From Cyclobacterium qasimii M12-11B (lineage in GTDB: Bacteria; Bacteroidota; Bacteroidia; Cytophagales; Cyclobacteriaceae), in assembly GCF_000427295.1 (NCBI RefSeq), contig NZ_ATNM01000147.1, positions 1 to 64,000 on the forward strand: a DNA stretch of 64,000 nt, in the 5' to 3' direction. This document shows positions 49,801 through 59,629 of the stretch, in pieces. Made by a program: the position numbers and the translations under genes. Position 1 is the first letter of the stretch, and each line of letters starts with the position of its first letter. The notes beneath the pieces were generated by a model. That model searched no databases, was not told the DNA's origin, and saw nothing but the letters and a program-made list of their open reading frames with translations.

Positions 49801-50319
49801 CAAAGATTCATCAATCTCCATAAACCAATTTCCATCCAAATCAGCCATTGCCCCTTGGCTGGTTTCCGAGATATATACACTCGCACCTGTAATGGGCTCA
49901 TGCGTCTCAGCGTCCAAGACCCTACCAGAGAGATTGATTTTCACTTCAACCATTTTCTGGGATTTCTTTAAAGTAGGTTTGACCGCTATGGATTCATTCA
50001 CTTGTTTAAAACCAAGCTTTGCTTGAGCTGCCACCTCATAAAGTAATGTTTCAAGGTCTGAATTACCGGAAAGTGCAAGTGCTTTGTTTTCAACCGCTTC
50101 GGGGTTAAAATGAAACCTAAACGTGGTTTGCTTTTCAACTAAGTGAAAAAACGCAAGTACAGAAGTCTTTCTGGACTGAATGGAAATTTGTGTCTCGTTT
50201 AGATGCTGCGCCTGAATGTTGTTGGCAATGGCCATTCCAGATAGGCAATTATTCAGCATAAACACAAGCATTAAGTACTTTGAGGTATCCCAAATGCTTT
50301 GTAGTAGTTTTTTTTTCAT
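46801..50319 (-). CDS. SusC/RagA-family TonB-dependent transporter with STN domain
   Basis: About 1172 residues from MKKKLLQS (50319); an in-frame ATG at 50424 overlaps the FecR-like gene and lacks a proper signal. Order: signal peptide, a secretin/TonB short N-terminal (STN) domain (FRFHFNPEAVENKALALSG), a carboxypeptidase-regulatory-like domain (INLSGRVLDAETHEPITGAS), plug (LDGV-type box as VLIDGVEGDPN), then a 22-strand barrel. The STN domain signals to a FecR-type anti-sigma factor, and that gene lies directly upstream, so substrate binding should induce the operon. Confidence 0.95.
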   Translation of the reverse strand: MKKKLLQSIWDTSKYLMLVFMLNNCLSGMAIANNIQAQHLNETQISIQSRKTSVLAFFHLVEKQTTFRFHFNPEAVENKALALSGNSDLETLLYEVAAQAKLGFKQVNESIAVKPTLKKSQKMVEVKINLSGRVLDAETHEPITGASVYISETSQGAMADLDGNWFMEIDESLLGKEIKASALGYDSKVLPIVRENIVFTLNPQELEEVVIVGYGTQKKINLTGAVSQIGSEAIENRPSPNLTRMLQGALPNLNIKMVDGSPTRSASFNIRGATSIGAGGDALVLIDGVEGDPNLVNPNDVESVTVLKDASSAAVYGSRAAFGVVLITTKNPVKGHSGVDVKISHSVNQRTVVPNLVTNGYEWAKNFDEAFTGWYDYKTHPISVNSIFPFSLEYLEELKNHNDNPNLPETVFNEELNRYEYFGSTDWFDYLHKDKMPATEASISASGATDKASYYISGLYYHQDGIFRYSSDRFDKYNLRAKGEVKLTDWLTIQNNFDLSTYKYEYPLLANGDAGIWRYLAVQGFPMAVMQNPDGTFTQSGSYIGASYVDGSSKSDQSKFFVRNTPTLTATPFGDLLTFKANFTFSKTFNKDSRFNNFVNYSSAPGQTARFGQSLLRELTDENTYWGSNITTELKKSFNEVHDFSLLLGYNVESNRASNLNAQRDGLLVETKPDFNLMDGLNYTISGGGSEWRYMGAFYRLNYRFNEKYLLEFNGRYDGSSKFPSDQRYGFFPSVSAGWNLSEEGFMSTTKSWLDNLKIRSSYGTLGNGNVAPYRYMETMTVAKTSVILDGIQKGYTYLPGAIPSGLTWEKATTFDIGLDASMYSGKFTLSFDWYNRLTTDMFTYGEPLPNVFGATVPYGNFADLSTKGWEYTMAWRDEFSLGSKPFSYSISGSVWDSKAKITKFNNPNKLISSTYYEGSSIGEIWGYETMGFFTSEEDVASHADQSYIVNSNNRQWLPGDLKFADLNNDGVINQGTNSVDDSGDRRIIGNNAPRYQFGFTLSGDWNGFGLSAFFQGIGKRDWYFAPEADLFYGPYNRPYGFQPEIMMNDIWSEENPDAYFPRFRGYTALSTTRSLGAPQTRFLQDASYLRLKNVTLDYTIPTPLISKLGLKKAMVYVSGQNILTFSGLYKHTDNFDPEIIESPTGGMTNSHGQGDAYPMLKTYTLGLNLSF

Positions 50320-50409
50320 AATTTTGATAAATAATAAAAGGTTGAGACTGGTAGGTGTCCTATCGTCAAATTTGTACACCAACCCGCCAGTAAAGTCATT
50401 CGATCTATT

Positions 50410-50436
50410 ATCCGGTGGTATCATTTACCACCGGAT
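50410..50436. other. Hairpin between the FecR-like and SusC genes
   Basis: ATCCGGTGGTA and its perfect complement TACCACCGGAT (11-base arms, 5-base loop). It spans the stop codon of the FecR-like gene on the - strand. In the sense direction no U tract follows, so processing or attenuation is more likely than simple termination. Confidence 0.6.
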
Positions 50437-51408
50437 TTTATTTTGCATGGTGAAGCGTATATTGTTACATAAGTGTCATTTAGTTCGTAAGTTATGTTTA
50501 GTGCATAGCTGAGTGTTTCCAAAATTTGCTCCAGGCTTGCTTGGTTAAATTCTCCACTGTAATGACAGTTTTTTTCATTACCCACTATTTTAATGGGTAT
50601 TTTATACCATTTTTTTAAAGTGCTTTGGATCTCCTCTAATCCAGCATTTTCGAAAGTTATCATACCCTGACGCCAGTCAGGAAGCTTGTCCGCATCAAAA
50701 AATTGGATCTCACTTACTCCCTTCTCTTCCATCCAACTTATTCTTTCCCCTTTTACCAGTGTGGCTGAATTTTCACGGGATTGCTGATCAAAAAACATGA
50801 CTCTTCCAGAATAAACAGAAAGTTCTATTTCATTCTTTTCATAGGATTTAAGGTTAAAAGAAGTGCCTAAAACTACCGTGGAAAAAAGCTCCGGTAGTGA
50901 TTTGAAAGGGGAAATCAGGATTGCGTTTTACCTTAAAGAAGGCTTCACCAGTGAGTTTAACTTTACGATTTCGGGAAAAATCTTCCGCATACTCCAATTC
51001 AGACCCTGTACTCATCCAAATTTCGCTACCGTCAGGTAGAAAAAAGGTGGAGACTTTACCTATGTCATTGGTATAAACCCCAGCTGCTAATTTGACTGGC
51101 GTTTCCTCTTCTGAAAAGGTGCTTAACAATCCGTAAGAAGTAAAACATATCCCAAGGAAAATTGCGGCCTTCCATAGCCAATCCTTTAAAAATGGATGCT
51201 TATTCTTCTTCAGGTGCCGATCTATAGGATGTGTTTTTTCAAGGATAATGTTCCATGAATCGGATTTAATTTCGCTAAGATTTTCAGGAATAGCTGTCTG
51301 CTCATTAAGAGACTGGTACCAAAGATTTAATTCATCAACCTCTGGTTTGCTCCCTGCTTCTCTGTTGAAAAGCTTCCGTATTTGTTCTATTATTTTTTGA
51401 GAATTCAT
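50421..51408 (-). CDS. FecR-family anti-sigma factor, frameshifted in this assembly
   Basis: The corrected product is 328 residues: a cytoplasmic N-terminal part (1-85) that would hold the ECF sigma factor, one membrane helix (about 88-108), and a periplasmic FecR domain (VKLAAGVYTND, FFLPDGSEIWMSTGSELEYAEDF, VKLTGEAFFKVKR). A C-terminal domain similar to STN follows (KWYKIPIKIVG). One extra base in the 6-base A run 50882-50887 (T on the coding strand) breaks the frame. It lies between its presumed sigma factor and its SusC signaller. Confidence 0.9.
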
Positions 51409-51515
51409 AAATGTGCTCTCTGTATATAAGAGCTCGAAATCACCTTTTCTATCTAGTCAAAATCCATTAATGAATCATGAAGAAAAATAAACTTAGTAAC
51501 AAATTGATAATAAAA

Positions 51516-52103
51516 TCAAACGATAATTAAGGAAAGGATTACTACTGAAAGTAGATTGTTCTCAAGTTGTCCTTGAATTTTCGAATTGGCCTGGCTTAAA
51601 TGATTTCTAACTGTAGACTCTGCCACATTATAGGTCTCTGCCAACTCTTTTACGGTTTTATTTTCAAACCTGTTTTGAATAAAAATTTGTCTGCTCCTTG
51701 TAGGCAAGGCATCGATTGTATCCATCAGGAAAGCATACAATTCATTAAATTCCATAATCTTAAAACCATCCTCCCTATCAATAAAAACATCATTAGGTAC
51801 AGCGGTATCAAGTTCATCAAAAACGATTTTTTCCTGTTCGATCCATTTGAGGAATTGATATTTCAACATCGTAACCAGGTAGCTTTTTAGGTTATGAATT
51901 TGCTTGAGGCTTTTTCTATACTTCCAAAAGGCAATAAAAGTCTCTTGTGCCAGATCTTTCGCCAGATCTTGGGATTTTGTTTTTTGAAGGGCTTGAAGAA
52001 AAAGCAATTCCCAATAGGCATCAAAAAGCAGTTTAAAGGAAGCGTCATCATCCTCATTTTTTATTCTCTGAAGAAGCAGTTGTTCGTTTGGAATCGCTTT
52101 CAT
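51516..52103 (-). CDS. ECF sigma factor of the SusCD locus
   Basis: 195 residues with region 2 (KDLAQETFIAFWKYRKSLKQIHNLKSYLVTM) and region 4 (DALPTRSRQIFIQNRFENKTVKELAETYNVAESTVRNHLSQA), the pattern of Bacteroidota ECF factors paired with FecR proteins. A short hydrophobic C-terminal tail (LSVVILSLIIV) is common in this subgroup. It should direct transcription of the downstream susCD operon once released by the FecR-like protein. Confidence 0.92.
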   Translation of the reverse strand: MKAIPNEQLLLQRIKNEDDDASFKLLFDAYWELLFLQALQKTKSQDLAKDLAQETFIAFWKYRKSLKQIHNLKSYLVTMLKYQFLKWIEQEKIVFDELDTAVPNDVFIDREDGFKIMEFNELYAFLMDTIDALPTRSRQIFIQNRFENKTVKELAETYNVAESTVRNHLSQANSKIQGQLENNLLSVVILSLIIV

Positions 52104-52226
52104 GCGCTTAATATTTAAGGCAAAGTTAGCTTTAGCACGAGTGACCCAAGAAGAATTTATGTTAAGGATTGATTATGATTTTGACTTTGTATTTAACCCA
52201 AAATAAGCAAGAGACATACAATGAAT

Positions 52227-52336
52227 TGCTTAAATCAGTTCAAAATCTATTGGTTGCTGTTTGGAGAATTTACCATAGTGGTACTGTACTAAAATCTTCA
52301 AACGACTTGATTCTCTTTCGCTTGCAACATTTCCAG
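52227..52336 (+). repeat. Dispersed intergenic repeat, copy C
   Basis: Aligns over about 110 bases with copy A (2624-2733). Shared blocks are TTCAAAAT, GTTGCTGTTT, ACCATA.GGT, CTAAAATCTTCAAAC against CTAAAATCTCCAAAC, and CTTTCGCTTGCAACA against CTTTCGATTGCAACA. It lies in the 342-base gap between the ECF sigma gene and the thioesterase gene, which holds nothing else. Confidence 0.65.
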
Positions 52337-52444
52337 GTAGCGAAGGGAATTCTGTTCCATACTACCAGTAAAAATAAGGGGCTTAATGACAATGGATCAA
52401 AAGAAAACTAAGGGGCTTTTTAGCCTAAAGCTTAAGCCTAATAA

Positions 52445-52831
52445 TTAAACAATAATTTTGACCGGTTTTTTATCCTTATCAATCGCCACAAAAGTAAAAG
52501 TTCCGGAAATGGCTTTTTCACGCCCGACTTCATACATCTGCTCAATAAAAATTTCTACACTCACTTTAAGACTGGTATTGCCTACGCGAACCACCCGACC
52601 ACAAAGTTCGATGATTGTTCCTGCAGGAATCGGCTTGGTAAAATCAATTTTATCGCTGCTGATCGTCACCATATGTTGTCTACTGAAGCGGGTAGCAGTT
52701 ATAAATGCCACTTCATCCATCCATTGCATGGCCTTTCCCCCAAATAGGGTATCGTAATGGTTGGTGGTATTAGGGAAGACCGCTTTGAAGATCCGGGTTT
52801 CAGATTGGTTGATTTTGTCTTCGAGAATCAT
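52445..52831 (-). CDS. Acyl-CoA thioesterase, hotdog fold (YciA/BACH type)
   Basis: 128 residues. NHYDTLFGGKAMQWMDEVAFITATR carries the catalytic region of the hotdog acyl-CoA thioesterases (Asn/Asp in the central helix), followed by ISSDKIDFTKPIPAGTIIELCGRV. It hydrolyses acyl-CoA to free acid and CoA; chain-length preference cannot be read. It is monocistronic on the - strand. Confidence 0.85.
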   Translation of the reverse strand: MILEDKINQSETRIFKAVFPNTTNHYDTLFGGKAMQWMDEVAFITATRFSRQHMVTISSDKIDFTKPIPAGTIIELCGRVVRVGNTSLKVSVEIFIEQMYEVGREKAISGTFTFVAIDKDKKPVKIIV

Positions 52832-53207
52832 GTTGGCTTATTTCCTGGTGATAAAAAATTAAATAATCAGGTTGTTTAGGCTACCCAAAGGTATAATAAA
52901 AATTCAAATAAATAGCACGCCGCTTCTTTAAGAAATACTGTTAAAACCATAGCTATTTGACCTAAATAAGACAATAAACTTGCTTAAACCGTATCAGAAA
53001 ATAAATCAATTGTACTAAAATTAAGCTATTTGGAAGTTGAAACTTTGGGTTGAAATTAGCCTTTGTCTATCAGGAATTAAGCCCTTTGATCTATTAAAAA
53101 AAGCCGATAATATTCCTTCGGACGGATCTTTGCCTACAACAATTTATTGAAGGTTTCTTATGGCCAAAGGGGTATGTTCTAGGGGAAGGGCAAAAAAAAA
53201 GCGAGTC
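52832..53207. other. Intergenic region
   Basis: 376 bases. Besides the rng terminator at its right end I see only a short stretch around 53018-53040 (AAGCTATTTGGAAGTTG) resembling the core of the dispersed repeat on the opposite strand. Confidence 0.45.
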
Positions 53208-53226
53208 TTATTCAGACTCGCTTTTT
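53196..53226. terminator. Terminator of rng
   Basis: AAAAAGCGAGTCT and its perfect complement form a 13-bp stem with a 5-base loop flanked by A and T tracts. It overlaps the rng stop codon (53208-53210). Confidence 0.88.
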
Positions 53227-54777
53227 ATAATTATTTCTAAAGGTTCTCCTGAATTGTCCAGGAATTTATACTCCGTCACCGGTAATGAAGAATCTTTGAC
53301 CAGGTTGATCCATTTATAATATTTAAAAAACCAATGCATCCTTTGAGAGAATATGCCATGTGTAAAATAGGCATGTAAATAGGGGTGCAGTGCAATTTTA
53401 ATCTTTGATTCGTTTTGGTGAATTGCAATATGCTCTAAATCTTTGACCAGTTTATCTGCCACGAGAATGGAGGCTTGTATTTTGCCAGTACCATTACAAG
53501 AAGGACAAATTTCTTTGGTTACTATGTTCATTTCAGGTCTAACGCGTTGTCTGGTGATTTGCATCAATCCAAACTTAGTAAGAGGAAGTACCGTATTCTT
53601 AGATCGATCATCTCTCATTGCATCTTTCATCGCTTCGAAAATGGCCCTTTTATTATCAGCCTTTTTCATATCGATAAAATCGATCACAATAATTCCACCC
53701 ATATCGCGAAGCCTTAGTTGCCTTGCAATTTCTTTTACGGCCACCATATTGGTTTTTAGGCCTGTATTTTCTTGATCACTTTCCTGATTTGATTTGTTAC
53801 CACTATTAACATCCACTACATGCAAGGCTTCTGTATGCTCAATAATGAGATAACCGCCCTGGGGGAGACTAATTGTGGTTCCAAACAGGCTTTTGATCTG
53901 TTTTTCAATACCAAAACTTTCAAAGAGCTTCGCTTTTCCGTTGTAAAGCTTAACAATTTTTCTTTTCTGGAGCAATGGATCTTATGTAAGATCGCATCTG
54001 ATCATAAATTACTTCATCCTCTACCGTGATTGCGTCGAAAGATTCATTGAGCAGGTCTCTAATTATAGAGGAGGCCAAACTCATTTCTCCGATGATTTTG
54101 TCTTTTACTTTGGCTTTTTGAAGCTTTCTCATTCCATCTTCCCAAGACTCTAAAAGGGTCCTAAGATCTTTATCCAATTCGGTGACAGATTGTCCTTCTG
54201 CCACTGTACGGATGATTACACCGAAATTAACCGGTTTGATGGAGGTGATAAGCCGAGATAACCTTTTCCTTTCATCGGCACTACGTATTTTTTTGGATAC
54301 GTTTACCGTGTTAGAAAATGGCACCAATACCAAGTATCGACCAGCAAGGGAGAGCTCACACGATAGTCTGGGCCCTTTCGTAGAAATCGGTTCTTTGACA
54401 ACTTGGACCAAAACCTGATTATTTTTAGACAGGACTTGGCTTATTTTACCAAGCTTGTCTATCTCAGGTTCGTTTTCAAAACCTTTAAGGTCGAAACCTT
54501 TATGGTTTTTATTTCGGGTTAATTTTACCAGCTTACTTAAGCTGTTAACCTGTGGTCCTAAATCCTGGTAATGTAAAAAAGCATCTTTTTCGTAACCTAC
54601 ATCAATGAAGGCGGCATTTAAGCCATTTACGATCTTCTTTACAGCACCAAGATAGATGTCTCCGACTTTAAACTTATTGTCTTCTTCTTCAACATGAAGC
54701 TCAATTAAGTTTTTGTCTTTGAGAAGGGCAATCCGACTACCATTTTGAGAGGAATCAATTAATAATTCTGAACTCAA
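53208..54777 (-). CDS. rng: Ribonuclease G/E family protein, frameshifted in this assembly
   Basis: The corrected product is 522 residues, normal for RNase G. An S1-like domain (FKVGDIYLGAVKKIVNGLNAAFIDVGYEKDAFLH) lies at about 35-125. The catalytic DNase I-like domain has VVDVNSGNKS, RLRDMGGIIVIDFIDMK and the zinc-link cysteines in CPSCNGTGKI. It trims rRNA precursors and degrades mRNA. A single indel in the 5-base T run 53957-53961 splits the frame near residue 275. It follows a 30-residue AURKAIP1-type gene. Confidence 0.92.
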
Positions 54778-54816
54778 ACTGTGTCTCTGTTATGAAATAA
54801 AAGAACGTGTTAGTTG

Positions 54817-54847
54817 CACAAGAATAAGATTATTTCTTATTCTTGTG
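54817..54847. terminator. Hairpin at the end of the AURKAIP1-type gene
   Basis: CACAAGAATAAGA (54817-54829) and its perfect complement (54835-54847) with a 5-base loop. It includes the stop codon of the small gene. No U tract follows on the - strand; it may control read-through into rng. Confidence 0.55.
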
Positions 54848-54922
54848 TCTGTTTTTTCTCAATCTTTTTTTGCGCTTGTGTGTAGCGATTTTATGTCTCT
54901 TCCTTTTTTTTCCGCAAGGCAT
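54830..54922 (-). CDS. AURKAIP1/COX24-type tiny basic protein (30 residues)
   Basis: The frame starts ATG CCT TGC GGA and encodes MPCGKKRKRHKIATHKRKKR followed by LRKNRHKNKK. This matches the very short, extremely basic AURKAIP1/COX24-domain proteins annotated across Bacteroidota, related to a mitochondrial small-subunit ribosomal protein, so a ribosome-bound role is expected. It lies between the TPR protein gene and rng, in the same orientation as both, and is easily missed because of its size. Confidence 0.85.
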   Translation of the reverse strand: MPCGKKRKRHKIATHKRKKRLRKNRHKNKK

Positions 54923-54953
54923 AATTTTATAGTTTTAGTTTAACAATTTTTTA

Positions 54954-55776
54954 TTATAATCTATCTAAATAATTCTCGATTCCCGAAAGAATCTGAGGAT
55001 CTGTAGTTTTATTACGTAATCCCTCTAAATGAGTTTTGGCTTGTTTCTTCTGATTGGATTCAAACAAACTAACACCCAAATAAAATTGTCCCTGGATATT
55101 CTCGGGGTGATACTGAACAAGCGTTTCAAAACGCTCAACAGCCCTTTTGTACTGACCACTCTGCATAGACAAAATGCCCATGTTGAACAGTGCTTCTTCA
55201 TTCTTAGGATCCTCTTCCAAAAACGCCCCTTAACATGGTAATACCTTGCATAGGATTGGCTGAGGAAACATAAGTCATTGCTACTTTTGTTTTCAAATCA
55301 AGTCTGTCCGGTGCGGCCTCCAACACTTTATTCAAGTAAAAGCGTGTTTTATCCCCTAACCTTTTTGTCTTGATTTCTTCCATGGAAAAACCAAAAGCCT
55401 CGTAATATGCATTTCCTGCTTTCTCCCAATTCTCAGGAGCTGGAGCCTTTTCAGCAATTAAGCCAAAGTAAAATGCTGCACTATCCAATTTACCGCCGCT
55501 TTGATAAACTTTAGCAATTGAATCAGCGAATATAACAAAATTTTCGGTACCAGCCTCTTCGTCTAAGTCAGCCATCAATTTGTCGATGACTTCAAGATCG
55601 CTACTACTTAAGGAGTTTCCGTGGTTGTTTTCATCACTTGATGAATCAGAACCCAAACCACTTCCGTCCTCAGTAAGCCCTTTATCTTCATTGTCAACCA
55701 CCACCATGGGTAAGCTATACAATAAATAAGAAACTATTATACCAACAACAACGAAAATAATTTGGGATCTTTTCAT
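54954..55776 (-). CDS. Membrane-anchored TPR protein, frameshifted in this assembly
   Basis: The corrected product is 273 residues: an N-terminal membrane helix (about 5-25), an acidic Ser/Asp/Glu-rich linker (30-65), and several tetratricopeptide repeats (from about 85 to the end, including NEEALFNMGILSMQSGQYKRAVERFE). One extra base in the 5-base A run 55219-55223 breaks it near residue 185. TPR proteins of this type scaffold protein complexes. It follows the HU gene after 3 bases, as part of a conserved block with rng. Confidence 0.85.
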
Positions 55777-55779
55777 AGT

Positions 55780-56103
55780 CTAATTAGTCAAAATTTTAGT
55801 CCTGTGGAGCCAATTCTTTAACGCTTTGACTGTTTTAATTTTTTCAATAAATGATTTAGATGGCTTAAAAGCCGGAACATAATGTTCATCAATCACAATC
55901 GCCGTGTTTTTAGAGATATTCCTTGCGATTTTTTTAGCCCTTTTTTTGTTTATAAAACTGCCAAAACCTCTAACATAGATATTTTCTCCTTCTGCCATTG
56001 AATCTTTTACAACCTTGAAAAACGCTTCAACGGTCTGTGTAACATCATCCTTTTGGATTCCTGTCTTCTCCGAAATCTTTGTGATTACCTCTGCTTTAGT
56101 CAC
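55780..56103 (-). CDS. HU-family DNA-binding protein
   Basis: 107 residues. The HU/IHF fold is shown by MTKAEVITKISEKTGIQKDDV, FFKVVKDSMAEGENIYVRGFGSF and the DNA-clasping arm around RNISKNTAIVIDEHYVPAFKPSK. The tail is about 12 residues longer than E. coli HU. It bends and compacts DNA. It diverges from mutY. Confidence 0.92.
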   Translation of the reverse strand: MTKAEVITKISEKTGIQKDDVTQTVEAFFKVVKDSMAEGENIYVRGFGSFINKKRAKKIARNISKNTAIVIDEHYVPAFKPSKSFIEKIKTVKALKNWLHRTKILTN

Positions 56104-56264
56104 TGTCTTAATATTTTTTTGTGTAATTCAATTGAGGCTTAACCTCCTATTAACCAACTAATTTTGGGAGTGCAAATTTACAATAACCATTTCAATTAAA
56201 AAATTAAATCGATAAAATTAGCGTCATTTGTTCAATTATCTGGGAATAATAAAATTTTAAAATT

Positions 56265-57339
56265 TTGAGTTTCAACTATTTCACTGAGAATCTGCTCCGT
56301 TGGTATCCCCTTCATCGTCGTGATCTGCCTTGGAGAGAGACAAGGAATCCATATATCATTTGGTTATCCGAAATCATCCTTCAGCAAACCCGTGTAGCCC
56401 AAGGATTGCCCTATTTCCATGCATTTATCGAAAAATTCCCAACTGTGGCAGATCTTGCCAATGCACCCGAGGAAGAAATTTTAAGGACATGGCAAGGTTT
56501 GGGTTATTATAGTAGAGCAAGAAATCTACATGCCTGCGCCCGATACATCGTTAACGAAAACAATGGGGAATTTCCCGACAATTATGCCGGGTTACTAAAA
56601 TTAAAAGGTGTTGGCCCATATACGGCAGCAGCGATTGCATCCTTTGCTTATAAAGAGCCAGTGGCAGTACTTGATGGCAATGTTTTCCGCGTATTGGCAA
56701 GGGTTTTTGGCCTGGACATGGATATTTCGTCCCCCAAAGGAAAAAGGAGTTTGAAAAGCTGGCCAATAAACTAATTTCTAAAAAATCGCCTGACCAATAC
56801 AATCAGGCAATTATGGAATTTGGAGCGCTGCAGTGTGTTCCAAAAAATCCAGATTGCAATCAATGTCCAATAAGCAGCGGATGCTATGCCCTAAAATATG
56901 ATTTGGTAAATACACTTCCAGTCAATGAAAAAAAAGTAAAATAAAATCGCGGTATTTTTTATACTTCCACATTCATATTGGCGACTACACCGTTGTCAGG
57001 AAGCGGAAAGAAAAAGACATATGGCAAGGCCTGATAGACTTCCCATTAGAGGAGTACACTTTACTAGATGACATTGTGAATATTGATCCTGATAAGCTTA
57101 ATTTACCTGCGGCACTCTATTCTATGGACCCTCATTACAGCTTAAGTTCTGAAAAACCCTACAAACACATCCTCACACATCAAAGAATTTTTGCTTCCTT
57201 TGTAAATATAGAATTGAAAGCAACGCATAAAGTTGCGCTTGAGAATTGGGCTATCGCAAATGAATACGATCTTGTAGACGAAGCCGTATTAGAATCACTC
57301 GGCAAACCTAAATTGATTGTCCGGTACTTGAATCAATAA
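56265..57339 (+). CDS. mutY: A/G-specific adenine glycosylase, frameshifted twice in this assembly
   Basis: The corrected product is 358 residues. The catalytic Glu is in LSEIILQQTRVAQG, the helix-hairpin-helix in LKGVGPYTAAAIASFAY with the catalytic Asp in AVLDGNVFRV. The iron-sulfur ligands follow the C-x6-C-x2-C-x5-C spacing (CVPKNPDCNQCPISSGC), and a Nudix-like C-terminal domain completes it. It removes adenine paired with 8-oxoguanine. Deletions of one base lie in the A runs 56741-56745 and 56938-56941. It starts the mutY-ssb-gldE order typical of gliding Bacteroidota. Confidence 0.92.
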
Positions 57340-57390
57340 TATTAATTGTTTATATTTAATCAGCTTTTTAAAAAACCTTAAAATCTAGTA

Positions 57391-57858
57391 ATGGCAGGAG
57401 TTAATAAAGTAATTTTATTGGGAAATCTAGGTGCAGATCCGGAAGTAAAGCACTTGGAAGGAGATAAAGTAGTAGCAAACCTTAGACTAGCCACCACTGA
57501 ATCTTACAAAGACCGCTCTGGAAACCGTGTTGAAAATACAGAATGGCATGACTTGGAACTGTGGGATGGACAAGCAAAGGTAGCCGAACAGTACTTGAAA
57601 AAAGGAAGCCAAATATATGTTGAAGGAAAAATAAAATCCGACACCTGGCAAGATGATCAAGGAAACAATCGTAAAAGAACAAAAATAAGGGTTCAGAGTT
57701 TCACCATGCTCGGAGGAAAGAGCAGTGGACCGGAAAATCCTCAAGGTGGAAACCAGGGACAGCCTGCTCAAAACCCCAATTCAAATACAAATATGAACGC
57801 GTCTTCTGCCAAAGCCTATGATGGTGATGACAATGAAGCAGATGATTTACCATTTTAA
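57391..57858 (+). CDS. ssb: Single-stranded DNA-binding protein
   Basis: 155 residues. The OB fold occupies residues 1-110 (MAGVNKVILLGNLGADPEVK, WHDLELWDGQAKVAEQYLKKGSQIYVEGK). A Gln/Asn/Gly-rich linker follows, and then the acidic tip DDLPF that recruits replication and repair partners. Confidence 0.96.
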   Translation: MAGVNKVILLGNLGADPEVKHLEGDKVVANLRLATTESYKDRSGNRVENTEWHDLELWDGQAKVAEQYLKKGSQIYVEGKIKSDTWQDDQGNNRKRTKIRVQSFTMLGGKSSGPENPQGGNQGQPAQNPNSNTNMNASSAKAYDGDDNEADDLPF

Positions 57859-57914
57859 TTGTAATGGAATTCGGTAAAATCATTAGTTTTGCATAAAATT
57901 ATATTCATAAATTA

Positions 57915-59262
<1,348 letters not shown>

Positions 59263-59629
59263 CGTTAAAATCAAGATAATCACCTGAATTAAAAGACCTA
59301 GTTTAATTTTTAGAAGTTAGTGCTTATTTTTTCTTTTTTTTCGTAATTTTAAAATTGGCAATTTTAGACTTATAAGCGTAATTCAAGGGGCTGTCTTTCT
59401 CAAAATAAGGTCTTAATTTAACTGAAACAATATACTTTTGCGAAATTTTATATTTTTCCAGTAAGAATTTTAAGGCGTTCCTACATTGACTTAATTATAA
59501 TTTTTTAATTCTTATTCAGCTATTATTTCATTTTTGTTTTACCTTTATTGTCTAGAATTTAATAATTGAAAAATTTATTGTGAATTTTTCAAAGTGAGTT
59601 CAGTACCAAATACAATTAAATTTAACAGA
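59263..59629. other. Intergenic region upstream of gltB
   Basis: 367 bases, very T-rich, with long T tracts around 59325-59350. It must hold the gltB promoter, but I see no clear element and no Crp/Fnr-type site. Confidence 0.4.
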
